NCBI GenBank assembly: GCA_034769895.1
Contig: CM068367.1
Location: 708,072,885-708,136,884 of the forward strand
DNA from: Magicicada septendecula
Lineage: Eukaryota; Arthropoda; Insecta; Hemiptera; Cicadidae
Direction of reading: 5' to 3'
Length of the DNA: 64,000 nt
Under the pieces are notes generated by a model. The model was not told the origin of the DNA, searched no databases, and was given only the letters and a program-made list of their open reading frames with translations. The position numbers were made by a program, and so were the translations under genes. Shown here one piece after another: positions 1 to 62,364 of the stretch (position 1 is its first letter; every line of letters starts with the position of its first letter).

Positions 1-860
1 CCGTTATTCCTTTTTCGTACTTCAGCTTCGTTTCCATTGGTTCTTTCTCTGTATTCCTTGAGAAAGTCCCTCCTTGTACTCCCACAAGTTACTCTGCCCT
101 TACAAGTTCATGGTTGGCTCCACCCCATTGTTTGAGTCGGATGACCAATTTCACGGCTGTCTATCACCCTCGTATTTTGGCGTACTTGTCCTTTATAGAT
201 ACAGTGCTTTTAATTGTTGTGTGGCTCTTTTCATCTGCTCTTTTTGTTCACCATGTGTCCTGCTTCTTACCCGTGACCAATTGCTCGTATTGTCAACTAG
301 TTTCTGCTAGTCGTTCCCACGACGAGTGTGGTCAATTCTGAGTATTCCAGACAGCTGCTATATCTTGCTCTCCAAGCCTTTCTTCGTCGCGTACCCTTCT
401 GGTAAAGCTGGACGTCCCGTCGTTCGTTCATAGTGCACGCGTATTGTCTACTCAAGGCAGGCTTTTCCTTTCTATTGTTTCTTCTTAGCGATATATTTCG
501 CCTTTGTCTATCTTGGGCCGTTGCGCGTCACCCGCAATTCGCTTCACCGTACAACTGCTGCGACTTTAGGCATTGTTCGCCTAAACCCTGCCTTCCCTTG
601 TCTTGAACAACCTGTTACCGAGCCATCGTATATCTGTCAGCAACCCTCGTTACACCGTCCACTTACAAAAAAAAATTTATTTAGAGATTTCATCGTTATA
701 ATTGTCCCCAATTTGGGTCGATTGCTCAATCTTCCGGATCAAATGGAGCCAAATTCACGCCCGATCTCTCTGGTATTCTTAAGTGCTCATCTTTCCATGA
801 ATATAGTGTATCAGAAGTGTCATCTTCTGGGTTGACCTACTGTCTGGTGGTACCTTACTG
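1..860. other. Unassigned sequence at window start
   Basis: This stretch is less AT-rich than what follows. It has several overlapping open frames of about 75 to 104 codons (for example 521-835), but none shows a protein family I recognise, and none has splice or start context that would make it a convincing gene. It could be the end of an LTR retrotransposon or a diverged repeat. I see no direct or inverted partner for it in the window. Confidence 0.3.
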
Positions 861-1764
861 TTGGTGGGTTTTTGGTCCCTATATTGAATTTATTGCTGAC
901 ATCACCCTTTTATGAATCCATTTTTACATAAATCTTTACCTAATTGAACATTTAAGAGCTTAATTAATTTACATTTAATTGCTATCTTATCTATGAATTT
1001 ATTGCCACTACATATTATTTAAATTTACCCAATATTTCACACAAATACGAAAAAAAACTAAATTATATGCTCATTACAAATATAACAATACTTACAAATT
1101 AGAATCACGATTAACGTTATGTGTCTCTGGCTGTTTGTCCATAGATAATAACATAAGTGATATTATGACTCTTAACTCAGTGTTATTTACTATACACATA
1201 TTTTACTTATTTGTCCAATTTACAAAGTCTTTATACATTCTTAAAGCTATACATGAATATCGAATTTGCTTCACAACAATTTCCTACTTAAATTAGTTCT
1301 GTTTTCATATTATATCTTTTGAGTTAAATTTGCTTAATGTACATATACTTTTGTTAATATTGAGCAATAAAATAGACACCAAAATAGACACAATTACAAA
1401 ATTAATAATAATAATCATTCAAGTTGTTATACTATCATATCACTATACAATAAGTTAGAAATTTATTGCTAATTACTTTATAATAGCACTCAGAATTTCC
1501 TTATTACTACCAACTACTATCTTACTAATTTATTATGACATAACATAGATTCAATTATACTGATAGTTCATAATTTAGTAGATGACTATAGACATGTACA
1601 TAAATCTTCTTATAACATTTCTTTTTGTATACAAGGCAATTGATCACTCCCCTAAGCAATCTGAATGATAACCCATTTACTATCCTGGTATTGCAAACGG
1701 TCTACCTACCAGGCATCTGGACATTTTTACATCACCCCGTACCGTTTACTTGCAGTTCCCAGCG
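861..1764. other. AT-rich non-coding sequence
   Basis: About 900 bases of AT-rich DNA with many short A/T runs and stops in all frames. No gene, RNA or structured repeat was recognised. Confidence 0.5.
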
Positions 1765-1907
1765 ATTAGATATCGGTGCTTTGGGTATTTTTACTTCCAT
1801 ATTCCTTAAGGAATGGAAGTATGGTGATGGCAAAAAAAATCGTGTTCGAGATTATTGCAGATTCTGATTCTACTACACTCAAAACATGAAAAAAAGTCGT
1901 TTTCCGA

Positions 1908-1966
1908 AAAGTGTCTGTGTGTGTGTCTGTGTGTCTGTGTGTCTGTCTGTCTGTCTGTCTGTCTGT
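1908..1966 (+). repeat. GTGT/GTCT microsatellite
   Basis: Simple-sequence tract that begins as TGTGTGTC units and becomes pure GTCT repeats. It directly precedes the minisatellite array at 1976, so the two probably form one tandem-repeat locus. Confidence 0.9.
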
Positions 1967-1975
1967 AGATTTTTT

Positions 1976-3260
1976 TTCTATGGCAAACGATAACTGCCGC
2001 AAATTCAAACAGAATCAAATAATTTTTTGCATGCAGCCCGGTTTTGCAGAGTTCTCGCGACCTATTGTTTTTGGTGAAGATCGGTTGAGGGAAAGGGGTA
2101 GTTTACCTGCAACGGTTTTTTTTTAGCAAGGGAAATTTTGTTTGTTTGGCAAAAGATAACAGCCGCAAATTCAAACAGAATCAAATAATGTTTCGCATAC
2201 AGCCCTGAATTGTAGAGTTCTCAAGACCTATTGTTTTTGGTGAAGATCGGTTAAGGGAAAGGGGTAGTTTACCTGTAACGTTTTATGTTTTAACAAGGGT
2301 ATTTCCTATGGGAAACGATAACAGCCGCAAATTCAAACAGAATGAAAAGATTATTTGCATACAGCCCTAAATTGTAGAGTTCTCAATACCTTTTGTTTTT
2401 GGTGAAGATCGGTTAAGGGAAAGGGGTAGTTTACCTACAACGTTTTTTTAACAAGGGTATTTTATATGGCAAACGATAACAGCCGCAAATTCAAACAGAA
2501 TCAAATAATTTTCTGCATACAGCCCTGATTTGTAGAGTACTCAAGACCTATTGTTTTTGGTGAAGATCGGTTGAGGGGAAGGGGTAGTTTACCAGCAACG
2601 TTTTTTATCATGCGTATTTTCTATGGCAAACGACAACTGCCGCAAATTCAAACAGAATCAAATAATTTTTTGCATACAGCCCTGATTTGTAGAGTACTCG
2701 CGACCTATTGTTTTTGGTGAAGATCGGTTGAGGGGAAGGGGTAGTTTACCTGCAACGGTTTTTTTTATCAAGGGAAATTTTTTTTTTTTTGGCAAACGAT
2801 AACAGCCGCAAATTCAAACAGAATCAAATAATGTTTCGCATACAGCCCTGAATTGTAGATTTCTCAAGACCTATTGTTTTTGGTGAAGATCGGTTGAGGG
2901 AAAGGGGTAGTTTACCTGCAACGTTTTTTTAACAAGGGTATTTTATATGGCAAACGATAACAGCCGCAAATTCAAACAGAATCAAATAATGTTTTGCATG
3001 CAGTCCTGATTTGTAGAGTACTCAAGACCTATTGTTTTTGGTGAAGATCGGTTAAGGGGAAGGGGTAGTTTACCTGCAACGTTTTTTTATCAAGCGTATT
3101 TTCTATGGCAAACGATAACAGCCGCAAATTCAAACAGAATCAAATAATTTTTTGCATACGTCCCTGAATTGTAGAGGTCTCAATGACTTTCGATTTTGGT
3201 GAAGATCGGTTAAGGGGAAGGGGTAGTTTACCTGCAACCTTATACGTTTTAACAAGAGTA
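1976..3260 (+). repeat. Minisatellite array, eight units of about 160 bp
   Basis: Eight tandem units begin with a GGCAAACGATAAC-like block at about 1982, 2148, 2311, 2468, 2625, 2791, 2949 and 3107, so the period is 157-166 bp. Each unit has the same order of blocks: GCCGCAAATTCAAACAGAAT, then GTAGAG near a pyrimidine-rich step, then GGTGAAGATCGGTT, then GGGGTAGTTTACC, then a poly-T run. Most length variation sits in the poly-T run. Units differ by scattered substitutions, so the array is not freshly amplified. No coding function is indicated. Confidence 0.95.
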
Positions 3261-4124
3261 AAGTACTTGAAAATTTATTTAAACTTTTTGAAACAATGGT
3301 AATTGTTAAAAATAAAATAATTTTGTTGCCAGGCAATAAAATTATAATTTTTTCATTTTAATGTAATATAATATTTTTCATTTAATACAGCAATAAAAAG
3401 GCAGGTAAGACACAGCCTGGCTGTTTGGCTGAAAATGATTTTAAATATAAATCTTAGAATATGGAAGTCATGTATGGTTCTCCATACCGATATTTACTAA
3501 TCCCATTCCAAGCATTTCCTAATCACAGCTACTTCAGCCTTCTGGTGTGTTCTGGTCGAGGGAATCCCATTTTTTCAGGTTCATTTTGTTGTCATGCCCT
3601 GGTGGGTGATCTTCATTTCAATCCGTATCAATTATTTCCTGGGTTTATCCGTTCCTGATCTCCATTCCTTAATGATCAATTTCCTTCCGCTCTTTCGTAT
3701 AACTCTTCTTACATCTTCATTCGCTATTAATTTCATTCATTAACATTCCGTATTTTCACAGCAATGCTCATTTAACATTTATTTTATTTTATTCATATTA
3801 TATTCGTATTTATTTATTTTCTTCGGTTGATGCGTTCTCATACAACCATTTTTAATTAAGGTATGCTAACCTAATATTATTTAAATTAATTACTAATTGT
3901 TCGGGATTTCTGAAGATCTTTTTCCTTAATCTTTTGTCAGTTCCGCCACCCTACACGTTTTGTTGGTAAACAGTGAGAGTATTGACCTAGTGGATTTCTT
4001 TACACACTTACCCTGCAGTCGGCCGTTGACATCTAAAGAATTTATGACCTGTCCCTCGCTCTCTTTGTGAGGGTGTGTTGAAAGTATGTCATGCCATCTT
4101 TTTTGACAACTTTCCCCAGGCACA
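3261..4124. other. Unassigned sequence, possibly downstream part of a minus-strand element
   Basis: Mixed AT-rich DNA. Minus-strand open stretches (for example 3926-4123) follow directly after the remnant at 4125-4455 and may be the decayed continuation of the same mobile element. I recognise no domain here. Confidence 0.3.
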
Positions 4125-4455
4125 TTACCATTTCTTATGTACGCGCTGAGTTGTTTTTGTCGTTTCTTCCCAAACCCTCTTACAAATACGTTCTTTGACT
4201 GTTTGTGGCGCGTTACTTACTTTCGTTTTCCTGTCCACGTACTCACGTAATAAAGTTTTGTTTTCTAGACTTCTACTAAACCTCATCCCCATCGCATGAA
4301 AACTTCCTTTCGTTCGCGTACCAATCTTCACAATATTCTTGAATGGTCCAGCAAATTTCATTTTTTTCTCTTTCTCAAAACGTTCCTTGTCAAGGGTGAG
4401 TATGCACACGGATCTGGTAGTCCTTTCCGTTTCTCATCTCCCATTGCTTTCTTAT
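4125..4455 (-). pseudogene. Unrecognised coding remnant continuing the gag-like ORF across the Tigger insertion
   Basis: On the minus strand a frame rich in Lys, Arg and Glu runs from the Tigger target site at 4455 downward. If the Tigger element 4457-6772 and one TA are ignored, the minus-strand frame ending at 6775 reads on without a stop into this sequence. About 30 codons later a frameshift near 4375 moves it into the frame that closes at 4125. The two flanks were therefore one gene before Tigger inserted. I do not recognise the protein; it has no zinc knuckle or protease motif. The likeliest reading is the C-terminal part of a retrotransposon gag-like protein. Confidence 0.45.
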
Positions 4456-4456
4456 A

Positions 4457-6772
4457 CAGTAGAAGCCCGATATAGCGCGGTCCGATGTTCCGCGGATTCG
4501 GATATTATGCGGTGAAGAGTATGTCACCCGTTATTAGCGAAAATTCTTACTTGTGGAGAGTGAGTAAATTATGAATTGTTTATCGTGACTTCCGTAGCCA
4601 CAACATTAGAATGCGTTGTGTTTATTGTAAACAAAGGCTTGTTGTTGGAAACGGCGTTGTAAACAACAGCCAGAATTTCCAGTTCAAGTGTACCTGTAGA
4701 CATAAACAATTGCCCGAGCTATTTACAGTCTCTGCGTTTCTAAGAATTCATGCCAAGGCAAGCAGCCAACTAAATCCCTTCTCTCCCTCATATTGCAGTA
4801 CAGTAGAAGATCATACTCTGATATTATCTTATCAAAGTGTATAGTCTTTGTCATAAATTCGCATAGTGTAGAGTTTTGTGATGTCGCAGAAAAGAAAAGC
4901 ATATTCTGTGAGTGATAAACTCAAAATAATTGATCGTGTGAAGAACGGAGAGTCAAAGGCAAGTTTATCATGTGAGCGTGGCATCCCAGAAGGAACAATT
5001 AGAGGGTGGATGAAGGAAGAAGATAAACTTAAAAGTTTTGTGAAGACAGTTGAAAGTGAAGTGGGGTTGCAAAGAAAAAAGACTAAAGTAGGTAAGGATA
5101 GTGAACTAGATGAGTGTCTGTACAGGTGGTTTTTAATAAAACGAAGTGAAGGTGTGCCACTGTCAGGACCAGTTATTAGAACTCAAGCTGTGAAATTCCA
5201 TAGTGATTTACATGGCAACAGTGACTTTAATGCATCTGATGGGTGGTTTTCGCGATGGAAATCTCGTCATGGTATAAGCCAGATAAGCATTGAAGGGGAA
5301 GCACGATCATGTGACAGTGAAGCTGGAGCACTTTTTCCTCAGGCATTAAACAAAGTAATAATCGATAACGATTTAAATGACCATCAAGTGTATAACTGTG
5401 ATGAAACTGCTCTGTATTTTCGAATGCTTCCTACCAGAACTCTGGATGTGAATAATTCAATAAATCTGGATTAAAAATAAATAAGGATAGAGTTACCCTC
5501 CTGTTTGCCACAAATAAACAGGCAGCCACAAAGTTAAACCTCTCTGTATAGGGAAAAGCCGAAATCCTAGATGCTTTTAACATGTTAACGTGACGTTATT
5601 ACCCATCACATATCGTAATACAAAAAATGCTTGGATGACAAGTGATATTTTCGGTAAATGGTTCCATGAAGAATTTGTTCCATCTGTGAGAAGCCACCTG
5701 CGGTCACTCAACCTCGAAGAAAAAGCTGTACTGACCCTTGACCACTGTCCAGCACATCCACCTGCTGATATGCTACAGTCAAGAGATGGGAAAATCGGAG
5801 TCATGTTCTTGCCGAAAAACACTACAGCACTGATCCAGCCATTAGATCAAGGCATCATAAAAGCATTTAAAGCGCATTACCGCTGTGAACTTCTGAGTGC
5901 TATAGTGAATTCTGATGAGGAAATGGAAATTTACCTTAAGTCAATAAACCTGAAAACAGTTGCGTATTCAGTAGGTCTTGCATGGGAAAGTATTAGTACG
6001 GCTACGATTCAGAATTGCTGGAAGAAATGTTCCTTTGAACAAAACATCGCCGATGGAAATTGCTCTGTTGCCGGATTCACTAATAGTGATGTACGGTCTG
6101 CGAGTAGTGCTCTGCATTGCAACTTCACTCTAGATGACTTGAATGACTGGGCAGAAGTTGACAACGGTGAGCCTGTTACAGAATGTATAGGAGATAAAGA
6201 TATCATCGATGCAGTCCGAAATGCAAATTGCGAAGAAAAAGAAGACGATGACGATGATGGAAATGAAAATGGGGTGGAAGTGAAAGAAGTTATTCCAAAT
6301 GTTAGTGAGTGATAATACACATAAACAAAGTAATTTCGTGGATGGAGAGGCAAAGTGAATCTAATAATGTTCATCTGCTGCACCTCGCGTTTATAAAACA
6401 ATACGCGGAAAAGAAACGCTGTGCATTATCCCGTTAAACAACAATTACGGACTTTTTTAAGACCAACAATTAGGCCTACAGTAGGTCGAGTGAGCAATGT
6501 ATAAATAGTGTACAGTATTTTATATTCCATTGGATTAAAATAGTTTAAAATACGTATTGGATTAAAATACAGTTTTCTTATTTTTTATTTCTAGATTTGG
6601 TGACGTAATTTACGTACAATATATAGTAGTGTATTATGCTGTAGCCTTTTTCCCGGTCCTCCCTCCCCATCATTTGTCACTGTACAGGTCACCTTCCGAT
6701 ATACCGCGGTTACGCCTATAACGTGGGGGAAAGTATGTCACCCGACAACCGCGCCATATCGGGCTTCTACTG
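4457..6772 (+). mobile_element. Tigger/pogo-type DNA transposon, copy 1 (near full length, 2.3 kb)
   Basis: The element starts with CAGTAGAAGCCCGATATAGC and ends with the matching inverted sequence GATATGG-to-CTACTG, so the terminal inverted repeats are about 24 bp. It is bounded by TA on both sides (4455-4456 and 6773-6774), the target duplication expected of the Tc1/mariner/pogo superfamily. It holds one decayed transposase gene on the plus strand. It interrupts a minus-strand coding sequence (4125-7680). A second, truncated copy of the same family lies inverted at 8397-9137. Confidence 0.95.
4881..6312 (+). pseudogene. Tigger (CENP-B/jerky-like) transposase, frameshifted
   Basis: The enzyme would cut and paste the element through its terminal repeats. 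The start is taken at the ATG at 4881 (MSQKRKAYSV). The N-terminal half has a CENP-B-like helix-turn-helix (KLKIIDRVKNGES, then GIPEGTIRGWMKEE), followed by the second CENP-B-type domain ending WFSRWKSRHG. The catalytic acidic triad is visible: Asp in YNCDETALYF, Asp in LTLDHCPAHP, and Asp in QPLDQGIIKAF. The tail is strongly acidic. Between about 5440 and 5600 the gene has lost sequence and carries a stop and at least two frame changes, so it cannot make an active enzyme. Confidence 0.9.
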
Positions 6773-6774
6773 TA

Positions 6775-7680
6775 TTTGTATTCAGTTCCATCACATGCAG
6801 TGCTCATTTTACTACTGAACTTCCTTTTCATGCTTTTCACTGATGCAGCTCGACTGATTAGTCGATGTATGCCTGTTCCACAAGCTGGATACTTCATTGG
6901 TGGTCTCACTGATGTAGCATCTATCCTTGTGCTGCTTAGTTTGCGCTTTTTGCATACTCTAATTGATGATATTACACTTTTACTATCTTCATTCATATCA
7001 GAATAATCATCTTCTGACACCGTCAGACGCAAAGAAATAAAGTCATTTTTATTCTTGTTCTGTTTGTTTTGTAGGTTGCTACTGACACTTATATTTGATC
7101 CCACAGTTGATAATTTCTTGGTAGTTGACGTGTCTGTGAAATCAACAATGTTGTCGGCATCTTCGTTCAGCCCCACATTAGTTTTGTGCTTCTGTTTGCC
7201 TTCTTTATAGGCCAGCTTTTTGTTGTTGCTGTTTTCATTCTCTTCAGCTTGTCTCTGGACTTCTTTGTGTATTTCCTTTATATCACTCTCATTCTTCTTT
7301 TGTACTTCTTCCAGCTTTTCTGATTTCTCTTGCAAATTTACCTTTATCTGGTTGATCTGGCCTTGCAGATTCTCGTGCATTTTTTCAATCTTTTCTCTCC
7401 ACCTTTTGCTAAGTCGTTCCTCAGTCCTTTTTACTTCTCCCTTTAAATTGCCAATTTGTTCTTCATTCTTTCTTATTATTTCTTCGCTTTGTTGTTCAAT
7501 AATTTTTCTTGTTTCTTCTCTTGTTTCTTCACCTTGCTTTTTGATGAGCTCTGTTAACATAGCGAAGTTCATCTCGCTACCGTCGGATGGTCCCCGCGCC
7601 CGATTTTGGCTATGTTCCTCGGCGGTGTTGTTACTTTCATTACTGCCCATGGTGTTATCTTCTAATCCTTCGACCCCCAA
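6775..7680 (-). pseudogene. Coiled-coil gag-like protein, truncated by a Tigger insertion
   Basis: The frame opens at ATG 7680 on the minus strand. Residues about 40-160 are a long charged coiled coil rich in Glu, Lys and Gln (repeats of the type KKQGEETREETRKIIEQQ). A Ser/Asn-rich middle and a basic C-terminal part follow. From 6772 the frame runs into the Tigger terminal repeat, and its last 33 or so residues (beginning SRSPIWRG) are translated transposon end, not original protein. Upstream sequence carries primer-binding-site-like motifs, so a retrotransposon gag is my best inference. No zinc knuckle, protease or reverse transcriptase is visible. A host coiled-coil gene is a weaker alternative. 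Confidence 0.5.
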
Positions 7681-8394
7681 CTGGTTGTTACTATCAAATT
7701 CTTGGCTTTCGAATTCTCGTTTGTAGCCATTTTTGCCCGTAGACGCGTAATCATTCAGATATACTTAGGGTCTGATATTATTCTACTGTAACTTATTTCT
7801 AAACGACTTATAAATTAAGATGCACACTGTCTGTTCTCTGCCCGCTTAACAATTATACTGATTATTTATTTGTCAAGCTGTGCGTGTGGGCGCCAAATAT
7901 AACTCTGATATTATTTATGCAAATTTACTTGCATAAATTAATTGATTATCTTAATTATGTAAATCTTTATTTTATATAGCTCCGCGTTGTTGGAGCGCCA
8001 AATATAACTCTTATTTTTGTTCCCTAGTGTGGGCGTCAAATGCAATGCTAATATTAATTGTCAACGTTTACTATCTCAGGGTTTTTAATTGTAATAATAA
8101 TTTATTCATTAGTAGTTATGTAATCACAGGTTATATTACTCTATTAATTATTTAATATTACTTGGAAGGAATTGACAGCTAATTCTAATGATTAATTTAA
8201 TATGGTTTTCTTCAATAAATATGTAAGACGGGTTTGTCTGTATACTACTACATTTATTATGTTAACGATTATTGTTATTGGTATCATAATACAAATTTGA
8301 TTAACAATTGGTTATTAAGAATTATTTTAATACATTATTTCTACCAATAAAAAAAAACAATTATAAAAGAAACTAAAATATCTCTTCACACTTC
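7681..8394 (-). repeat. Candidate LTR and leader of the gag-like element
   Basis: On the minus strand this AT-rich segment starts TGAAGTGTGAAGAG just where Tigger copy 2 is cut off, which fits an LTR boundary. Three related motifs reading TTTGGCGCTCC, TTTGGCGCCCAC and TTTGACGCCCAC (minus strand) lie at about 7995, 7900 and 8035. They resemble the TGGCGCC core of insect LTR-element primer binding sites. The gag-like ORF begins about 220 bp farther on. I found no second LTR in the window, so this remains a hypothesis. Confidence 0.35.
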
Positions 8395-8396
8395 AG

Positions 8397-8713
8397 TATT
8401 CCACAGCTTGAGCTCTAATAACTGGTCCTGACAGTGGCACACCTTCACTTCGTTTTATTAAAAACCACCTGTACAGACACTCATCTAGTTCACTATCCTT
8501 ACCTACTTTAGTCTTTTTTCTTTGCAACCCCACTTCACTTTCAACTGTCTTCACAAAACTTTTAAGTTTATCTTCTTCCTTCATCCACCCTCTAATTGTT
8601 CCTTCTGGGATGCCGCACTCACGTGATAAACTTGCCTTTGACTCTCCGTTCTTCACACGATCAATTATTTTGAGTTTATCACTCACAGAATATGCTTTTC
8701 TTTTCTGCGACAT
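8397..8713 (-). pseudogene. Tigger transposase N-terminal fragment
   Basis: About 105 codons from ATG 8713 are open and almost identical to copy 1, including the helix-turn-helix (KLKIIDRVKNGES) and the SGPVIRAQAVE segment. Everything after that, including all catalytic residues, is missing. Here the sequence reads SRECGIPEGT where copy 1 reads SCERGIPEGT, so copy 2 keeps what is probably the ancestral residue order. Confidence 0.9.
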
Positions 8714-9137
8714 CACAAAACTCTACACTATGCGAATTTATGACAAAGACTATACACTTTGATAAGATAATATCAGAGTATGATCTTATACTGTACTGTA
8801 ATATGAGGGAGAGAAGGGATTTAGTTGGCTGCTTGCCTTGGCATGAATTCTTAGAAACGTAGAGACTGTAAATAGCTCGGGCAATTGTTTATGTCTACAG
8901 GTACACTTGAACTGGCAATTCTGGCTGTTGTTTATAACGCCGTTTCCAACAACAAGCCTTTGTTTACAATAAACGCAACGCATTCCAATGTTGTGGCTAC
9001 GGAAGTCACGATAAACAATTCATAATTTACTCACTCTCTACAAGTAAGAATTTTCGCTAATAACGGGCGACATACTCTTCACCGCGTTATATCCGAATCC
9101 GCGGTATATCGGACCGCGCTATATCGGGCTTCTACTG
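8397..9137 (-). mobile_element. Tigger copy 2, truncated
   Basis: The outer end at 9137 carries the same inverted repeat as copy 1 (minus strand CAGTAGAAGCCCGATATAGC), with TA at 9138-9139. The 5' untranslated region and the first part of the transposase match copy 1 closely. The copy stops abruptly at about 8397, in the middle of the transposase, where a different AT-rich sequence begins. Confidence 0.92.
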
Positions 9138-9139
9138 TA

Positions 9140-9840
9140 ATATGTTTCTGCAACAAGAATGGGCGATGTTCACCCCTGCAACCACTACACAGTATACTAT
9201 TACAGAATATTATTTCCGTGCACTTGTCTTCCGTGGTCTTGTGCCTTCTACCAAAAAATATGGAAGCCAGCTGTGAAAATGCAAAATAAGTAAAATACAT
9301 AATATAAAAACACTGTTTACACTCATATACAATTCAATCTTTTTTTTTTAACAGGTTAATTCTATTATTATTATGGATGACATTCACTTACTATACTAGC
9401 CAGGTCAAGTTTTTGGCCAATCGCCTTTCAACTTTTATAATTTTAAGACACGCTGTTGAGCCATTAATCATACGTGTGATCCTTAAGTAGGTTTTTGGTC
9501 TTTTAAAGCACAATAAAGCCTCTCTCAGAATGTGATTAATAAAGGAATAGTAATGACTATTTCTGGCAACTTGTACATATCTGTTGATAGTGATTTTTAC
9601 GTTTTCAATAGTTAGAGAAGAGCAGATAAATGTTGAGGTATTGTACTGCGTTTCTTGTCACCCTGTAAATCAGATTATTTAAAATTTTAATTCTACATCC
9701 AAACAATCTGTATCACTCATATAATGATCCACAAGTTGTTTTAATAAATCTGCATTTTGGAGTTTAACCATTGGAACGAGACAACTGACATTATTAAAAA
9801 TGTCCAAATTGTCATTGAAATGTTGAAGTCTTTTTTAATA
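9140..9840. other. AT-rich sequence upstream of the first RanBP3 exon seen
   Basis: No gene or clear repeat boundary was recognised. This is probably upstream intron sequence of the RanBP3 locus. Confidence 0.5.
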
Positions 9841-9975
9841 ATTAAACTTAAATTTCGTCGAAGGCTTTCATGGCCGGAGTCAATGTTGTTAAATTGTGAT
9901 CCCGGGCTGTTTAGCCGCGGTCCAGTGCTAAAATCTCTAGCAAACATTTTGGCTATGCCATTAATGGCCATCATA
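9841..9975 (-). repeat. Interspersed repeat fragment, possibly a Penelope-type end
   Basis: A GC-richer island inside AT-rich DNA contains GAAGGCTTTCATGGCCGG, then CCCGGGCTG and GCCGCGGTCC. From memory this block looks like the conserved terminal block of some arthropod retroelements. No reading frame with a recognisable domain is present. The assignment rests on appearance only. Confidence 0.3.
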
Positions 9976-9993
9976 AGTGTAAATTATGAGCTA

Positions 9994-10289
9994 GCTCTAA
10001 CATAAGGTGACACACGTTAGTGACCACAGTACTGTGGCCATTACCACAGGTTGTAAAATTCCTGTAAAAAAAATATATTTTTGTTTTCAAAAATATAAAG
10101 TATTAATGTGCACATGTGCGTGTGCGTGTGTATGTGTCAGTTATGTCTAAATGGAGATTTGTTCATTATATGTACAGAGTTATGTTATATACCATTTTGC
10201 ATGTATATGATATTAAATATGTTTATATTGTGTCTGTGGTAATGGCCACAGTACTATGGTCACTAACGTGTGTCACCTTATGTTAGAGC
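9994..10289. mobile_element. MITE with 56-bp terminal inverted repeats (296 bp)
   Basis: The left end GCTCTAACATAAGGTGACAC is mirrored at the right end, and the match continues for about 56 bp through TTAGTGACCACAGTACTGTGGCCATTACCACAG with one visible mismatch. The roughly 180-bp core is AT-rich and contains a short GTGTGCGTGTGT tract. No ORF is present. I see no clear target-site duplication. It lies only 90 bp upstream of the acceptor of the exon at 10379. Confidence 0.88.
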
Positions 10290-10378
10290 AATTCTAACAA
10301 ATTAGAATGTTAGAGGAATAGGTATAAAGATTCTGTTCTATTCAATATTGGGGTCATGATGTGATGTTTTTTTTTCAG

Positions 10379-62364
<51,986 letters not shown>

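Noticed and set aside
1..860. Possible retrotransposon LTR at the window start
   Set aside because: Composition differs from the neighbouring DNA, but no matching LTR, primer site or polypurine tract could be found, so it is listed only as unassigned.
1766..2126. Overlapping open frames across the GTCT/GTGT tract, including Thr-His/Asp-Arg-Gln repeats
   Set aside because: Microsatellite translation with no domain or conserved start.
6009..6401. A 130-codon minus-strand frame in Tigger copy 1
   Set aside because: Antisense of the acidic transposase tail, which gives Ser/Phe-rich translation.
7220..7726. Plus-strand open frame of 168 codons
   Set aside because: It is the antisense of the coiled-coil gag-like ORF. 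The Lys/Glu-rich minus strand yields Phe/Ser/Leu-rich plus-strand translation.
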